The notes below the pieces were generated by a model. That model saw nothing but the letters and a program-made list of their open reading frames with translations. It was not told the DNA's origin and ran no database searches. Shown piece by piece: positions 33,005 through 41,182 of a DNA stretch of 64,000 nucleotides (the stretch's first letter is position 1; every line of letters starts with the position of its first letter). Position numbers and translations under genes: made by a program. The stretch is taken from contig JAUMVN010000002.1 in NCBI GenBank assembly GCA_030530145.1, positions 1 to 64,000 of the forward strand, read 5' to 3'. This stretch comes from Coriobacteriia bacterium. GTDB taxonomy: Bacteria; Actinomycetota; Coriobacteriia; Coriobacteriales; Atopobiaceae.

Positions 33005-34312
33005 GTGAACATGTCGGCAGGAACCAATTCGATGAGGCCCGAAGCCTACCAGTCCCGCATCGTGGATGCTCAGATTGCCAAGTACCTCACCCTTTTCGGC
33101 GCGGTCGAGGTCTCGGGAACCAAGTGGTGCGGCAAGACCTGGTCTTCTCTTGCCCACGCAGATTCGGTGACCTATGTAGATCGCGGCGCCAACCTTCAGA
33201 TTGTCGAGGCCGACCCGAGCTACGCGCTCGTGGGCGATCGCCCTCATGTTATTGATGAGTGGCAGCGCGTCCCGGCGGTGTGGGATACCGTGCGCCATGC
33301 AGTCGACGAGCTCGGCGCGCAAAGAGGCGCTTGGATCCTTACCGGCTCTTCGACGCCTCATAAGGATGAGGTCGCCCACAGCGGGGCCGGCCGAATCAGT
33401 CGCGTGCGCATGCATCCTATGACGCTCGCGGAGACGGGGGAATCCACTGCAAAGGTGAGCCTCTCCGGCCTGTTCGACGGCGACTTCTCTCCAAGCCAGT
33501 GCTCCAACGGCATAGAATACATCGTGAACTACGCCGTTCGTGGGGGCTGGCCGCAAGAGCGGCTGCAAGCGGCGGCGGATGCGCAGATCGTCGTGCGCGG
33601 ATATCTGGAGGCGATCTTTACCCAAAGCGTGACGCAGATGGGCGGCGACGAGTCCATTGCGCACAGGCTTGCCGTCTCGCTTGCCAGAAACCTTGGGCAG
33701 GCGACAAAGGCGGACACCATCGCATGCGATGTCTATGCCCATGATGGTGCCGCTACCGAAGCGGAGCGAAAGTCAATCGCCGCTCATCTCGATATTCTTA
33801 AGCGCATGTACCTTATCGACGAGGTTCCGGGCTGGGTGCCGGCTTCCCGCTCGCCGAAGCGCATGCGCATCAAGCCCAAGCGCTACTTTGCTGATCCGTC
33901 CTTGGCCGTGGCGCTCCTGGGCCTTTCTCCTCATGCCCTGCTGCAGGATTGGCAGACGTTCGGCCTTGTTTTCGAGAACCTGGTGATGCGCGACCTTGAT
34001 GTTTATGCGCGCGCACTTGACCTCACGACCGCGAATCCCGTGCGCTACTACCGCGACGACTCGGGCCTTGAGGCCGACGCCATCATCGAGCGCGCCGACG
34101 GCCGTTGGGCTGCGATTGAAATCAAAGTGGGCCTCGATAAGGTCGACGAGGCTGCGTGCAACCTCCTAAGGCTGAGCAAGAAGGTCTGCGGCAAGGACGC
34201 CGCGCGCACGCCGGAGCCGTCGTTTCTTGCCGTCGTGACCGCGATGGGGGAGGCCGCCTTCCGTCGCAGCGACGGGGTTTACGTCGTCCCTATCAGGTCG
34301 CTGGGGGCGTAG
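33005..34312 (+). CDS. AAA_14/DUF4143-type ATP-binding protein
   Basis: A 435-residue protein of the common but unexplained AAA_14 plus DUF4143 family. Walker A is degenerate but has the key Lys-Thr (SGTKWCGKTW, residues 36-45), Walker B is HVIDEWQ, and the C-terminal DUF4143 half carries a PD-(D/E)XK-like pattern (LEADAIIE, then IEIKVG). Start is GTG 33005 (GGGAG four bases before) or ATG 33011. It lies behind four promoter repeats and ends before a 20-bp palindrome. It may be a defence or mobile-element-linked ATPase; the function is unknown. Confidence 0.82.
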   Translation: MNMSAGTNSMRPEAYQSRIVDAQIAKYLTLFGAVEVSGTKWCGKTWSSLAHADSVTYVDRGANLQIVEADPSYALVGDRPHVIDEWQRVPAVWDTVRHAVDELGAQRGAWILTGSSTPHKDEVAHSGAGRISRVRMHPMTLAETGESTAKVSLSGLFDGDFSPSQCSNGIEYIVNYAVRGGWPQERLQAAADAQIVVRGYLEAIFTQSVTQMGGDESIAHRLAVSLARNLGQATKADTIACDVYAHDGAATEAERKSIAAHLDILKRMYLIDEVPGWVPASRSPKRMRIKPKRYFADPSLAVALLGLSPHALLQDWQTFGLVFENLVMRDLDVYARALDLTTANPVRYYRDDSGLEADAIIERADGRWAAIEIKVGLDKVDEAACNLLRLSKKVCGKDAARTPEPSFLAVVTAMGEAAFRRSDGVYVVPIRSLGA

Positions 34313-34344
34313 GGCGCTCTGCCCAGTGCGTTGATTCACGCCAA

Positions 34345-34392
34345 CGGCCGTGTCAAATCTATAGTGAATACGCTATAGATTTGACACGGCCG
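34345..34392. repeat. Perfect 20-bp inverted repeat between convergent genes
   Basis: CGGCCGTGTCAAATCTATAG (34345-34364) and its exact complement (34373-34392) flank an 8-nt loop. No clear U-run follows on either side. It stands between the ATPase and kptA genes, which converge; it could be a bidirectional terminator or the footprint of a mobile element. Confidence 0.8.
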
Positions 34393-34472
34393 AGCGGTGC
34401 TTGACTTTTACGTTCCCCCGACTGGCAGTGTTACAGCCACGCTTTTTTGCTGCACCTACATCCTGCCGCGGC

Positions 34473-35021
34473 TTACCCGACCCGCCCCACGAACTCCGCG
34501 GGCACGCGGTCGGCGAGCCAGACCTTGTCGTTGCCCACATAGAAAGAGACGCCCGCCGCGTGCGCCGCCGCGGCGTCGACCTTGAGCAACGCGGGCCTGC
34601 TGTCGTGCCGCGCGCCGACGGCCATCGCGGTCTCGACATCGGCCGAGAGGTGCACGTACTGGCGCCCCATCGGCTCGATCCCCTCAGCGAGGATCTGCTC
34701 GGCCGCAGCCCGCGAAGTCCCGTGGTAGAGCACTGCCGGCGGCACGGCCGGCTCTGCCTCGATGCGCTTCTCAGTGGAGTGCCCGTACACGGCGCGAATT
34801 CGGTCGCCAACGATCTGGTGGCGCTTCTTGCTCGACTCGGCGATGATGCGCTCGAGGTCCGCGCGGGTTACGCCGCGGCTGGAATCCTTGGCGTTCAGCG
34901 CGCTGAGAAGGTCGTCGATCTCCACAAAGCCGTGCTCGTCGAGCTCAAGACCGTACTCGTCCGGTCGATGCCGCAGCGCGTACGAGACCTCCTTGCTGAT
35001 GGCGGTGAGCCTAGCGTTCAT
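34473..35021 (-). CDS. kptA: RNA 2'-phosphotransferase, Tpt1/KptA family
   Basis: Transfers an internal RNA 2'-phosphate to NAD+, a step known from tRNA splicing in eukaryotes and of unclear purpose in bacteria. The 182 residues carry the family hallmarks: ALRHRPDEYGLELDEHGF (Arg17-His18), RIRAVYGHS, LYHGTS and YVHLSADVETA...GARH. ATG 35021 is chosen because homologues begin with this MNARLTAISKEVSY; upstream in-frame sequence belongs to the previous gene. It overlaps that gene by 11 nt, so it is co-translated with an immunity-like gene behind a toxin remnant. Confidence 0.9.
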   Translation of the reverse strand: MNARLTAISKEVSYALRHRPDEYGLELDEHGFVEIDDLLSALNAKDSSRGVTRADLERIIAESSKKRHQIVGDRIRAVYGHSTEKRIEAEPAVPPAVLYHGTSRAAAEQILAEGIEPMGRQYVHLSADVETAMAVGARHDSRPALLKVDAAAAHAAGVSFYVGNDKVWLADRVPAEFVGRVG

Positions 35022-35388
35022 TGATTGCCTCCAGGTCCTCGGCGTAGTAGCGCTTCTTGAGCTTCTTTCCGTCTTCGCCGATGACGTGATAGAAGTAGCG
35101 CTCATCTTTGTAGTGCCAGCAGATGGACTTGATGGTTGCGCGAACGCCTTTCGAGGGCACGAACACCGGCTGATCCCATGTATAGTCCGGGGCTGGGCGT
35201 TGCCAGTATCCCTCAGGGCTAGCGAGGAAGGTTTCGTCGCGGTAGCGTAGGACGAGGTACCCGTCCTCGATGCCGACGCAACGCATCGTGGCGCCGGTCA
35301 TACGTTCTCGCTCGAAAGCTTCTTGGCTGGTGGGGGTGATAAATCGGCTTCTGTGAACGCAACCCCAGGAGTTGACTAGCTTATTCAT
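35011..35388 (-). CDS. Small protein next to a toxin tail, immunity-like
   Basis: A 125-residue soluble protein I cannot name. Its C-terminus (ICWHYKDERYFYHVIGEDGKKLKKRYYAEDL) resembles short immunity-type proteins found after polymorphic toxins. Start ATG 35388 overlaps the stop of the toxin fragment by four bases (ATGA), and the gene overlaps kptA by 11 nt. Gene order toxin tail, small protein, kptA is what suggests immunity; it is not proven by any motif. Confidence 0.6.
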   Translation of the reverse strand: MNKLVNSWGCVHRSRFITPTSQEAFERERMTGATMRCVGIEDGYLVLRYRDETFLASPEGYWQRPAPDYTWDQPVFVPSKGVRATIKSICWHYKDERYFYHVIGEDGKKLKKRYYAEDLEAINER

Positions 35389-35582
35389 TGAGTCCTCCCG
35401 TACTTTTTGTGAAAGATTGTCTTGGGCAGTTTCTCGAAGATAGCCTTCGCAGTTTTCAATGATTTTGCGTTAGGCTTGTAGTGCCCGCTCAGGTTGTCGA
35501 ACGAGTAAATCTTACCGCCGCGTACATCGAGGATGCCTGCAACGATCACTTTAGGGTCTCTGCCGCCGATGAGCGTCGGGTG
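35385..35582 (-). pseudogene. C-terminal fragment of a polymorphic toxin
   Basis: Sixty-five codons from about 35582 to the TGA at 35385-35387 read HPTLIGG, then VAGILDVRGGKIYSFDN and LSGHYKPNAKSL. The pattern of HPxL-GG, AG-xIx-GKI and DNxSGHYxP is that of toxin domains at the ends of RHS or other polymorphic secretion proteins. No start codon or N-terminal delivery region exists; the frame meets a stop near 35656. It is a decayed or recombined toxin tail, and lies directly ahead of the immunity-like gene. Confidence 0.65.
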
Positions 35583-35732
35583 AGGAGTTGAACAGGGGCT
35601 TTGATGTTGCCGATGGCACAGAGTCGGCAGACGCGTCTGCCGAATTGGCCGCAGTTGTCATGATGGAAATTCGGCAATTGCAACCGCCGAATTGCTCAAA
35701 TCTGGATAAGGAGACCCTTCTCCTTCGGCTTT

Positions 35733-36383
35733 ATGCACCACTGCCTCGTCCTGATCGGCACTAAGACCCTCGATGAGCGCGTGCTCGAGAAGGGCATTGT
35801 CCAGAGCATCGAGCAGTTCATTATGGCCTTCGGACAGGGCTTCTCGTTCGTGAGCAACCAGTTCCTCCTTAAGGCTTTCGGCGAGGACCAGTTCGTTGAC
35901 CTGCTCTTCTTTAACCGCCACCTGCTCAAGGCCGAGAAGATCCCGGTCGAGGCCGTGGACGACAAGGTGGAGATGCGCTACTACAAGCTCAAGCAGGAGT
36001 TCGAGGGCAGCATCTTGCTCGAGCCGGGCGGCGGCGTGCTCGACCCCGGCGGCGCGGGCAAGGCGATGGCGCCCGACAAGAAGCGCGATCCGCTGCAGGT
36101 ACTCGTGGACAAGTTCAACGAGCAGTGGGCGGTCAACTTCACCGAGGGCGACCGCGTGGTCATCGACACGCTGTGGAAGCGGATTGCGGAGAACCCCCGC
36201 GTGGTCGAGACCATCCGCCGCGACGGGCGCCAGGTCTTCGAGTCCAGCGTGCTGCCTAAGGTCTTCGGCGAGGAGGCCCGCCGCGCCTACGTGGAGAACA
36301 CCGAGTCCTTCACCAGCCTCTTCGAGGACGGTGAGAAGTACCGCGCCATGATGAACGCCATCGGTCAGCTGTTGGTGGAGTAG
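35733..36383 (+). pseudogene. Chimeric remnant: DUF1016 (YhcG-like) nuclease piece joined to HsdR C-terminus
   Basis: The open frame encodes 216 residues. Residues about 17-63 look like the DUF1016/YhcG PD-(D/E)XK core (GFSFVSNQF, then DQFVDLLFFNRHL). From about residue 66 the text changes to the C-terminal part of a type I restriction R subunit (VDDKVEMRYYKLKQEFEGSI, then FNEQW and a helical end). Such a join is not a natural domain order, so two defence-gene fragments were probably fused by deletion. Helicase and nuclease parts of HsdR are absent. It may still be translated; function is doubtful. Confidence 0.6.
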
Positions 36384-36419
36384 TTCAAGTAGGGAAGCGC
36401 TCGGCGCTTCTTGCCCAGC

Positions 36420-36460
36420 CCGGGGGCCGCGTCTCGCATCGCCGTCGGCCCCGGACTTGT
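36420..36460 (+). terminator. Intrinsic terminator after the HsdR remnant
   Basis: CCGGGGGCCG (36420-36429) pairs with CGGCCCCGG (36446-36454), with one bulged G, followed by ACTTGTTT. The promoter repeats for the next gene begin at once. Confidence 0.65.
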
Positions 36461-36512
36461 TTATCTTGTTAAACCATGTTTATCTTGTTAAACTATGTTC
36501 ATCTTGTTAAAC
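36458..36512 (+). repeat. Three direct repeats with embedded promoter before ATPase gene 36532
   Basis: The 17-mer TGTTTATCTTGTTAAAC occurs at 36458, 36477 and (one change) 36496, every 19 bp. Copies one and two supply a -35 TTGTTA (36466-36471) and a -10 TAAACT (36489-36494) with exactly 17 bp between, so the repeats are the promoter. The third copy would lie around the transcription start. Confidence 0.87.
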
Positions 36513-36531
36513 TCGGCCTGTAGCTGGGGCG

Positions 36532-37617
36532 ATGCAAATGAGAAAGCTGAATCCGTTTAAGCCAACGGCAGGCATGAACCCACCTGAGCTCATCGGTCGC
36601 GACCCGATCCTCGCCGACTTCGAGGAAGCGCTCGAAAACGGTCCCGGCGCCCCCGATCGCCTTATGCGTATATCCGGTGTTCGCGGCGTCGGAAAGACGG
36701 TGCTGCTCAACGCGCTTGGAGACGTTGCGCGTGAGCATGGATACCAGGTCGTTGACGTTGCCTCGCATGCGGGCTTCTGCGATCGCTTGCTCGGCGCGCT
36801 TCAGCGTGCGGCTGAGGTCTCTTCGGTAAAGGTCGCGCCGAGCATTCTGGGCGTGAGCTTGGGCTCAGTCGAGATCTCCAAGTCCGCGACGCAGCTTGGT
36901 GAGGCGATGTTCGAGGCTTCGAGGCGAGGCGGCCTGCTTATCACCCTCGACGAGATTCAGGATGCGCCTCTGGACGAGATGCGCGAGCTTGGAAACGAGA
37001 TTCAGCTCCTGATTCGCCAAGGTGCGAACGTTGCCTTCGCTTTTGCGGGGCTGCCCGCCTCGGTCGATGGGGTGGTGGGGACTGATTCTCTGACGTTCCT
37101 GCAGCGTGCCAAGCACGTGGAGCTTTCTCGCTTGTCCGATTTCGAGGTGGGCGAGTCCTTTGAGGAGACGATGTCTCGTGCCGGCATGGCCGTCGAGCCG
37201 GACGTCGCCCGGCGGCTTACCGAGGCTTCGGCGGGTTATCCCTTCATGATTCAGCTGGTCGGTTACTACGTTTGGCAGACTGCTGCCCGACGCGGCTCGG
37301 AGGCCGTGACCGATGCGGATGCGACCAAGGGAATCGCAGCCGCGCGTGGCAGCTTCGACAGCATGGTCATCGAGCCGGCGCTCCGCAGGGTGTCCGACAA
37401 GCAACTTGAGTACCTGCGTGCCATGGCGCAATGCGGCGAGGGCGACGTTGCCTCGGGCGAAGTCGCGGAAAGGATGGGCATGGCGGCGACGGCCGTCGGC
37501 TCCTATCGCAAGCGCCTCATCGATGCGGGTTACATCGAGTCTGCGAGCTACGGCAAGCTCGCGTTTGCCATTCCCTACATGCGCGAGTACTTGCTGGCGC
37601 ATGCGGAGTGGGCTTAG
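36532..37617 (+). CDS. P-loop ATPase with C-terminal winged helix (AAA_16/archaeal-type)
   Basis: A 361-residue ATPase: Walker A GVRGVGKT (49-56), Walker B LLITLDEIQD (135-144), a sensor-like AFAGLP, and a C-terminal winged-helix domain (AERMGMAATAVGSYRKRLIDAGYIE). The layout resembles archaeal-type ATPases and STAND-like regulators, found in many copies in gut Actinobacteria. It is a paralogue of 39942-41045. Start ATG 36532 has only a weak site (GGGGC). The wing-helix makes binding to the upstream repeats possible. Function unknown. Confidence 0.82.
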   Translation: MQMRKLNPFKPTAGMNPPELIGRDPILADFEEALENGPGAPDRLMRISGVRGVGKTVLLNALGDVAREHGYQVVDVASHAGFCDRLLGALQRAAEVSSVKVAPSILGVSLGSVEISKSATQLGEAMFEASRRGGLLITLDEIQDAPLDEMRELGNEIQLLIRQGANVAFAFAGLPASVDGVVGTDSLTFLQRAKHVELSRLSDFEVGESFEETMSRAGMAVEPDVARRLTEASAGYPFMIQLVGYYVWQTAARRGSEAVTDADATKGIAAARGSFDSMVIEPALRRVSDKQLEYLRAMAQCGEGDVASGEVAERMGMAATAVGSYRKRLIDAGYIESASYGKLAFAIPYMREYLLAHAEWA

Positions 37618-37648
37618 CCGGACTTAGGGGCTTCCGATCGCTGCTAGG

Positions 37649-37803
37649 CGCACCAAAGTCCCGAGAATGTACGATTGAAATCCGAACGGTCGAGTAGCCC
37701 CACCCTTTTAGCGAACAGCCAACTGGGCAAATGCGGTTGATTTGGGAACGGCTACTCGCTCAGTGCCCAGCCAATCGTACATTCTCGAGAGTTTGGTTCG
37801 CGC
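37649..37803. repeat. Long inverted repeat element E5
   Basis: A perfect 16-bp arm pair (37662-37677, 37772-37787; CGAGAATGTACGATTG) is extended outward by imperfect GCGC-ACCAAA pairing. Inside lie a perfect CGAGTAGCC/GGCTACTCG stem (37691-37699, 37750-37758) and, on the opposite strand from E3 and E4, the core (37719-37734, CCAACTGGGCAAATGC). It sits between two convergent genes. Confidence 0.85.
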
Positions 37804-37828
37804 GGGCCGTCGGAGACCGCACGCGAAC

Positions 37829-39706
37829 CTACTTTTGCTTGGTTTTGACAGCAACAACGCCAGCGGCGATGGCCGCCACGCCGATGCCGGCGGCCACGGC
37901 GAACTGAGTGGAGACGCCGTTGTCCGCTTTGTCCGTCTGGGCGCCCTCCTCGCTGTCCACATGATCAACGATGGTGATGCGGCCCATGCCGCCCGCGTCG
38001 CCGTATTCCTCCCCGATCATGCCGCCAAGCGTCCCCTGCACATAGTTGAGCAGGCACTCATTGTCGGTTCCGATCAGTACGGCGTCATCGGCGTTATCCG
38101 GCACGGGCATGCTCCAGCCGCCGGTCACCAGCATGCCTTTTTGCATCGCGATGGCGTAGCGCCCCTCGGGGTCGATTACCTGCCCGTTCAAGCTCGCGCT
38201 CATGACGCGCCTCTCGCCGTCGATCCGCTCGAAGCCGTTGGTCGCGGGCGATACGACCACCGGCGTCGGAATATCTGTGCGCACGGTATAGGCGAAGCCG
38301 TCGGAGACCTGCAACAGGTGCGCATCGGGCTCTGGCAAGAAGGCACATGCGACCTCGAGCACGTCGAGCAGGTGTTGGCCCGAGACCTCGAGGGCATATA
38401 CCTTTCGATTGCAGGCGAGCGCGTCGAGGGCGCTCCGGCGCGTCACGGCCCCACGCGGTATGTCCGCGCAGATGCCGAAGCCGTCGTAGAGCGCGACGTC
38501 GCAGTGGATGCCCGCCTTATCCGCCGAGTCCAAGATGGCATCGGCGATGAAGTCGCCGAGGTTCGTCTCGCCGAGCCATGTTGCTTGCGAGCCGTCCGCG
38601 GCGAGGGCGACGAGGTCGACCTCCGAGGACCCTATCTCCTCGCCGACCATCTGATCGATCTGCGCATCGAGCCCGGCGGTCAGCGCGGCGACCTCGGCGT
38701 CGGACCCGTCCCACGAGTCGACGATGCTGGGCATCACGCCCGTGGCGACCACGGACGCGGTGGCCGTCCGGGCGGCGAGGTCGATCTCGAGCTTCGAGAA
38801 GCCGATGAACTTTGATCCCGCCTGCACGACGGGTACTGTGTCCCCGTCCTTGTTCAGGATGCCCTGCAGGTACATCTGGTGCGTGTGCGCGTCGATGACG
38901 GCGTCGATGCCGTTTGTGTTCGCGACCAGCGTGTTGCTCTGCCAGATCTGCGGGCTCCAGCTTTGCCCCAAGTGGGCAAGAAGCACGACGTAATCGGCGC
39001 GCCCGGCGTCGCGCGCGTCGTCCACGGCCGCCTGCACGGTTGCGTAGAGCTTCTCGCCGGTGTCGTCGATGGCGAAGTCGTAGATGAAGTCGCCGGCCTC
39101 GTTCTTGAAAGTGGCCGAGGAACCGCGTGTGGTGGGCGTGGTCACGCCCACGTAGGCGATGCGGACGGTTTCCGTGCCCGTTGGGTATTCTACGACGTGA
39201 TAGGGCTCAAAGACGCAGTTGCCCTTGGCATCGGTGAAGTTGCAGCAGGTATATGCCGCGCCCTCTGTCGCCGCGATTTCGCGGAGGCGGTCGATGCCGT
39301 AATCGAACTCATGGTTGCCGGGCGCGATGACGTCGTAGCCGCATGCGCCGACGGCCTGCGCGGGGAACTCTCCCTCGGTGAGGCTCGCCGCGGGGTTGCC
39401 CTGCACGATGTCGCCCGAGTCCACAAGCGTTACATTCCCGGCGCCGTAGGCCTGGCGCTGAGCGGCTGCGAAGTCGGCGAGCGCGGCGTAGCCGAGCTTG
39501 GTGACCGGGTTCTTGAAGGACCCGTGGACGTCGTTCGTGCCGATGATGACTATTTTGCCGGCTTCCGGCGCCGCTGCCGCCGCAGTTGCGGAGGCCTCCT
39601 CGCCGAGCGTGACCGCGGCAGGACCCGCTAGCGGCACCGTGAGGCTCGCGAGCACCGTGCCCGCCCCGGCAAGAAACGCCCTGCGTGTAACGTCGACTGC
39701 TCCCAT
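37829..39706 (-). CDS. Tat-exported 5'-nucleotidase/UDP-sugar hydrolase family protein
   Basis: Extracellular metallophosphoesterase splitting nucleotides or UDP-sugars. The 625-residue protein has a Tat signal (VTRRAFLAGAGTVLASL), the metal sites GTNDVHGSF, DSGD, GNHEF, LAHLG and DAHTH in the first half, and the 5'-nucleotidase C-terminal domain (LGDFIADAILD; LYDGFGICADIPRG). It ends in a membrane helix and KTKQK, without an LPXTG motif. ATG 39706 has GGGGGAG before it, preferred to an upstream in-frame start at 39727. It would free phosphate or nucleosides outside the cell; no neighbour explains it. Confidence 0.9.
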   Translation of the reverse strand: MGAVDVTRRAFLAGAGTVLASLTVPLAGPAAVTLGEEASATAAAAAPEAGKIVIIGTNDVHGSFKNPVTKLGYAALADFAAAQRQAYGAGNVTLVDSGDIVQGNPAASLTEGEFPAQAVGACGYDVIAPGNHEFDYGIDRLREIAATEGAAYTCCNFTDAKGNCVFEPYHVVEYPTGTETVRIAYVGVTTPTTRGSSATFKNEAGDFIYDFAIDDTGEKLYATVQAAVDDARDAGRADYVVLLAHLGQSWSPQIWQSNTLVANTNGIDAVIDAHTHQMYLQGILNKDGDTVPVVQAGSKFIGFSKLEIDLAARTATASVVATGVMPSIVDSWDGSDAEVAALTAGLDAQIDQMVGEEIGSSEVDLVALAADGSQATWLGETNLGDFIADAILDSADKAGIHCDVALYDGFGICADIPRGAVTRRSALDALACNRKVYALEVSGQHLLDVLEVACAFLPEPDAHLLQVSDGFAYTVRTDIPTPVVVSPATNGFERIDGERRVMSASLNGQVIDPEGRYAIAMQKGMLVTGGWSMPVPDNADDAVLIGTDNECLLNYVQGTLGGMIGEEYGDAGGMGRITIVDHVDSEEGAQTDKADNGVSTQFAVAAGIGVAAIAAGVVAVKTKQK

Positions 39707-39800
39707 GCGGCTCCCCCTCGTTCGCATTACCTCTAACAGCAGTCTACCAGCGGCTTTAATCTCGTTCTTCCCTTACTCCGAATGTCGCCGCCAGCTCTTC

Positions 39801-39880
39801 TTTAGGACTTCTTAGCATTACTTAGCTCTGTTTAGCACTCCTTAGTTCTTTTTAGTTCTTCTTAGCGCTGTTTAGTTCTG
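39801..39880. repeat. Eight tandem 10-bp repeats before ATPase gene 39942
   Basis: Eight consecutive 10-bp units of the form YTTAGNNCTN (for example CTTAGTTCTT) fill 39801-39880 without gaps, one per helical turn. A -10 like TAAACT (39888-39893) follows, the same hexamer as before the paralogue at 36532. The array sits between divergent genes (5'-nucleotidase and ATPase) and could serve either promoter. Confidence 0.88.
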
Positions 39881-39941
39881 GCCTGGGTAAACTTAGGTCG
39901 AACGACGAATGCGTAATGGAAGGTTGCGGCTGGCGACTATG

Positions 39942-41045
39942 GAATTCGAGAACCCCTTTACCCCGAGCTTCGGCGAGATTCCTGCGCATATGGCGGGGCG
40001 CCAACAAATCGTGACCAGCATGGTCAGGGCGTTTTCGAGCGAGCGTAGGCGTCCCGACCTGACGACGCTCTTCTCGGGTGCGCGAGGCACGGGCAAGACC
40101 ACGCTTCTCCGCCTTCTTTCGCACAAGGCCGAGGAGCACGGGTGGATTGCGGTGGATACGACCGCGCTCCCGGGCATGCTCGACGATATTGAGATCGGCC
40201 TAAGAAAGAACGCGGCGCACCTGCTTGAGGCGCAGGCGTCCAGCCACGTCGCGAGCATTGAGATCGCCCCCTTGGGCGCAATCGGCTTCGAGCGAAATGA
40301 CGCGCCTCGTACGAATTGGCGCTACAGGATGACCGAGCTCGTCGAGCAGCTCGACAAAGCCGGCGCCGGCCTTCTGATCACGGTCGACGAGGTGGACCCG
40401 GCTTTGGACGAGATGGTCGAGCTCGCGGCGGTTTACCAGCACCTCGTTGGGGAAGGGCATCGAGTCGCGCTTCTCATGGCCGGGCTGCCGCACAACATTT
40501 CGGCCCTTTTGAGCGACAAGACCGTCTCTTTCCTGCGCAGGGCCCAGAGCCACTCGCTGGGCAGGATCGCTGACTGCGATGTTTACGACGCCCTGCTAAA
40601 GACGATTTCCGAGAACGGTCGCGACGCGGATGCAAAGGGGCTCGAGGAAGCTGTGGCGGCTATCGAGGGCTTTCCTTTCCTTATGCAGCTCGTCGGCTAT
40701 AGGGCATGGGATGCGAACCCGACCGAGAAAACGGTGGGCCCAAAGGATTTTGCTCAGGGTATAGACCTGGCCCGCCGCGAGCTTGAGGACCGAATCCTCG
40801 GCGCGACGTTTCGGGAGCTCTCCGATGGCGACATCAAGTTCCTCACGGCGATGCTCGAGGATGAGGGGGACTCCAAGGTCGCGGACCTTGGCGAGAGGCT
40901 TGAACGGTCGTCTGCCGTGGTGAGCCAATATCGCAGGCGCCTCATAGACGCCGGCGTGATCGGGGAGAGGCGCCGCGGCGTCGTGGGGTTCGACCTGCCG
41001 TACTTTAGGGATTACCTTGTCGAGCAGGTCGGCTTCGAGCGCTAA
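39942..41045 (+). CDS. P-loop ATPase with C-terminal winged helix, paralogue
   Basis: A 367-residue relative of the gene at 36532: Walker A GARGTGKT (47-54), Walker B LLITVDEVDP, MAGLPHN sensor-like part, FPFLMQLVGYRAWD, and winged helix LERSSAVVSQYRRRLIDAGVIG at the end. ATG 39942 gives the N-terminus MEFENPF that aligns with the paralogue; an in-frame ATG at 39909 would be nearly leaderless from the TAAACT -10, so the start is uncertain. No ribosome site is close to either. It is preceded by eight 10-bp repeats. Function unknown. Confidence 0.8.
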   Translation, partial: EFENPFTPSFGEIPAHMAGRQQIVTSMVRAFSSERRRPDLTTLFSGARGTGKTTLLRLLSHKAEEHGWIAVDTTALPGMLDDIEIGLRKNAAHLLEAQASSHVASIEIAPLGAIGFERNDAPRTNWRYRMTELVEQLDKAGAGLLITVDEVDPALDEMVELAAVYQHLVGEGHRVALLMAGLPHNISALLSDKTVSFLRRAQSHSLGRIADCDVYDALLKTISENGRDADAKGLEEAVAAIEGFPFLMQLVGYRAWDANPTEKTVGPKDFAQGIDLARRELEDRILGATFRELSDGDIKFLTAMLEDEGDSKVADLGERLERSSAVVSQYRRRLIDAGVIGERRRGVVGFDLPYFRDYLVEQVGFER

Positions 41046-41092
41046 TCCCCGAAACGGTCTGCGCGAAAGAAGCTCGAGCCGCCCCGCCTACA

Positions 41093-41134
41093 CAAAAAGC
41101 CGCCCCTCGCTTCTCGGCAAGAGAAACGAGGGGC
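41093..41134 (-). terminator. Intrinsic terminator of the dhuI-kduD operon
   Basis: On the minus strand GCCCCTCG pairs with CGAGGGGC (41127-41134, 41102-41109), with an inner TCTC/GAGA stem, followed by GGCTTTTTG. It ends the unit at 41183; it may also stop plus-strand ATPase transcripts less well. Confidence 0.88.
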
Positions 41135-41182
41135 TGTTCTGTTTACGCGCGCGGCGTGCCGACGTGGTCTAGCGACCGGGCC

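Noticed and set aside
35573-35761. Plus-strand open frame without start before the HsdR chimera
   Set aside because: No start codon in its first half and no similarity I recognise; on the opposite strand the toxin-tail text is more convincing for most of it.
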